From Closterium sp. Naga37s-1 (Eukaryota; Streptophyta; Zygnematophyceae; Desmidiales; Closteriaceae): DNA of 64,000 nucleotides. Where the stretch lies: positions 193,501-257,500 of the forward strand of contig CANJKZ010001024.1 in NCBI GenBank assembly GCA_947471745.1, in the 5' to 3' direction. The notes beneath the pieces were generated by a model that ran no database searches, had not been told where the DNA came from, and was given only the letters and a program-made list of their open reading frames with translations. This document shows positions 63,701 through 64,000 of this stretch, piece after piece (positions within the stretch are counted from its first letter, which is position 1; each line of letters opens with the position of its first letter). The position numbers and the translations under genes were made by a program.

Positions 63701-64000
63701 ATCCTTGGTGCTGATGCTTGCTGCCACTTGCCTCTCCTTAGGCATAGGGACCACTGGGATCTGCCACATCTCGTTGTAGACATCCCTGTCCTCATGAAGG
63801 TCCCAAAGAATTCGATCGCCAAGCCTTGCGGTGTAGGTCTTGGCTCCCTTCGAGTTCGTGTCCATGCCGGCCTTTGCCAACCGCCGCACGGAAATCAGGT
63901 TTGCAGCAAGGCTGGGCACCCAAAGCACGTTCTTGAGGCCCACCATCTTCCCATCAGCACCCTTGAACATGGCCTTGCCCATGCCTTTCACCTCTGCTCG
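60722..64000 (-). CDS. Element E2 gag-pol, partial (protease end to RNase H)
   Basis: Open from the window edge to TGA at 60722. Contains the end of protease, integrase (HRRMGH, CPTC, D/D/E core), RT with YVDD (near 61520) and RNase H with the same in-frame loss as E (REIVW joined to QPADMMTK). Differences from E noticed: GDVGFYLG for GDVSFYLG and KLSGMALN for KLAGMALN. The N-terminal Gag and start are outside the window. Confidence 0.95.
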   Translation of the reverse strand, partial: RAEVKGMGKAMFKGADGKMVGLKNVLWVPSLAANLISVRRLAKAGMDTNSKGAKTYTARLGDRILWDLHEDRDVYNEMWQIPVVPMPKERQVAASISTKDGAVGSDDGANGRAKENELKKSKPGGTSKFSEPKESGAATKEQQKGEENPEAAAEEDYGESMWGAIASAAFSNPTSATGECDWLTLHRRMGHVALPILQQLVKNEMVAGIRVKGEPDEVLGCPTCIQAKFTRFPFPSLEATAKAPLDEVVMDVVGPLKLGAAGAEYFLTIVDVYTRMTWVYVLAKKSDVAETLKTDWFPMVERQQDRLVKSIRTDRGGEFLSKEFGLWLKKNGIRHSLTMPYSPAMNGIAERANRTITEAARGLLIEAGLPDYFWPDAVRSACVAKNRALTHVGADKWVPYVEWLGRKPKVDMLRVFGCMCMALVPKHLRHNKLGAKAVWAVHLGMAQNSKGWLLWDPFTKKFLVSRDCKFMENFMYKDWKAENEAKIGVRFGEVKSSGLEHVELPLELSSSSTTTRQSSLVNGGEEANDAEEEEEEVQQVSERAPSLPSRTTSAPRIRATPQQRQGLQVPAAEEEGRGKRRVQPPNRLTYDAPGKQGKTALAGAAMMVGDDEESDYEECAFAFFSPVEMPGEPATLKEALESSDAEEWKKAMESELKSIEENDTFELVELPEGRTAITSKWLFKIKSDADGKIERYKSRLVAKGYQQKEKVDFKELFAPVVKPTTLRTLFAGAAIKGWVVKQMDIVTAFLNGILEEEIFMAQPEGFDDGSGRVWKLKKALYGLKQAPRQWYMKLREVLEGIGFTPSTADHSLFMLGEGEQRSFMVVYVDDILIFSPSSDLVKEVMLKLQDKFKCKALGDVGFYLGLHIERDVEKRCMRVHQRKYLEALAANFGQSEGHVATPFPSGFKCVKGPEEESVGEEERRRFHSLVGSLMYAAVNTRPDVAFATGQLARVVQCPNEEQVAAGMRVAKYLGQTPTVGLQYSAAAKRRQKGADGVEPGRLFLTAYSDASYASEPEDMTSVGGFICCVGGGPTAWESKKQVDQALSSVESEYMALFRAVREIVWQPADMMTKRLVEQQHWKCCKLSGMALN

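Larger units (their letters stand above)
56196..64000 (-). mobile_element. Element D: copia of the B family, interrupted by K and E2, runs off the window
   Basis: Read on the - strand. Its 3' LTR is split by K (58519-58747 and 56196-56406, about 440 bp together). The pol end (58732-59861) is open and then cut by E2 at 59862. The rest of D lies beyond E2, outside the window. RT and RNase H clearly resemble element B (DQGMYRLTK, YVDDLLYIG), and LTR ends are TGTTGG/CCAACA. Confidence 0.93.
59862..64000 (-). mobile_element. Element E2: second copy of element E, 5' part outside window
   Basis: On the - strand: 3' LTR 59862-60680 (819 bp) then pol to the window edge. Nearly identical to E in LTR and protein (two amino-acid differences noticed over 1,089 residues). 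CAGTC (59857-59861) should be its TSD; the other copy lies outside. Confidence 0.96.

Noticed and set aside
1-64000. Gypsy-type or retrovirus-like elements with an env gene
   Set aside because: All Pol domains are in copia order (integrase before RT); no envelope-like frame follows RNase H in any element.

Overview
This window is eukaryotic nuclear DNA made almost entirely of Ty1/copia LTR retrotransposons. The PR-IN-RT-RNase H domain order, YVDD catalytic boxes, 5-bp target-site duplications (TSDs) and primer-binding sites (PBSs) of the initiator-tRNA-Met type (TGGTATCAGAGC and close variants) are copia hallmarks. The high GC content, that PBS type and the style of the elements suggest a green-plant lineage, possibly a streptophyte alga. 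This is an inference; no host gene here fixes the taxon.

I assign letters to the elements. Left arm (1-41,364), all on the + strand: element B (left end outside the window, 3' LTR 6794-7234) holds the pol-less element A (295-2807) in its gag. Element G (7533-27573) holds H (12778-27472) in its 3' LTR, and H holds I (16778-24185) in its IN-RT linker, a three-level nest. Element F (27948-41359) holds E (32245-38529) in its linker. Centre (41,365-47,472): an island without LTR elements, holding a candidate host gene or pseudogene, three different tandem arrays and a structured repeat. Right arm (47,473-64,000), all on the - strand: element J (47473-54811); a short non-LTR stretch; then element D (56196 to beyond 64000), interrupted by the deletion derivative K (56407-58513) in its LTR and by E2 (59862 to beyond 64000) in its RT.

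There are three lineages. (1) A short-LTR lineage (A, F, G, H, I, J, K; LTRs 122-137 bp). Its elements share a GGGCCCACC box near the PBS, a GC-rich minisatellite leader, an unusual C-X13-C-type zinc knuckle (seen where gag survives), a repetitive Gly/Ala-rich linker between integrase and RT, a conserved 3' UTR and a purine tract that can pair with a nearby C-tract. (2) E/E2, with 819-bp LTRs, one long open gag-pol frame and a clipped RNase H. (3) B/D, with LTRs of about 440 bp whose pol stop codon lies inside the 3' LTR.

LTR differences counted by eye: H and I none seen, E 7/819, A 3/137, J 6/130, F 7/131, G 9/125, K about 11%. Recent activity therefore sits on top of older, broken copies. 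No complete host gene, rRNA, tRNA or CRISPR was recognised. The main novelties are the shared cis and trans features of the short-LTR lineage, the clipped but recently mobile E family, the uniform strand of all nested insertions, and a 173-bp three-hairpin repeat.
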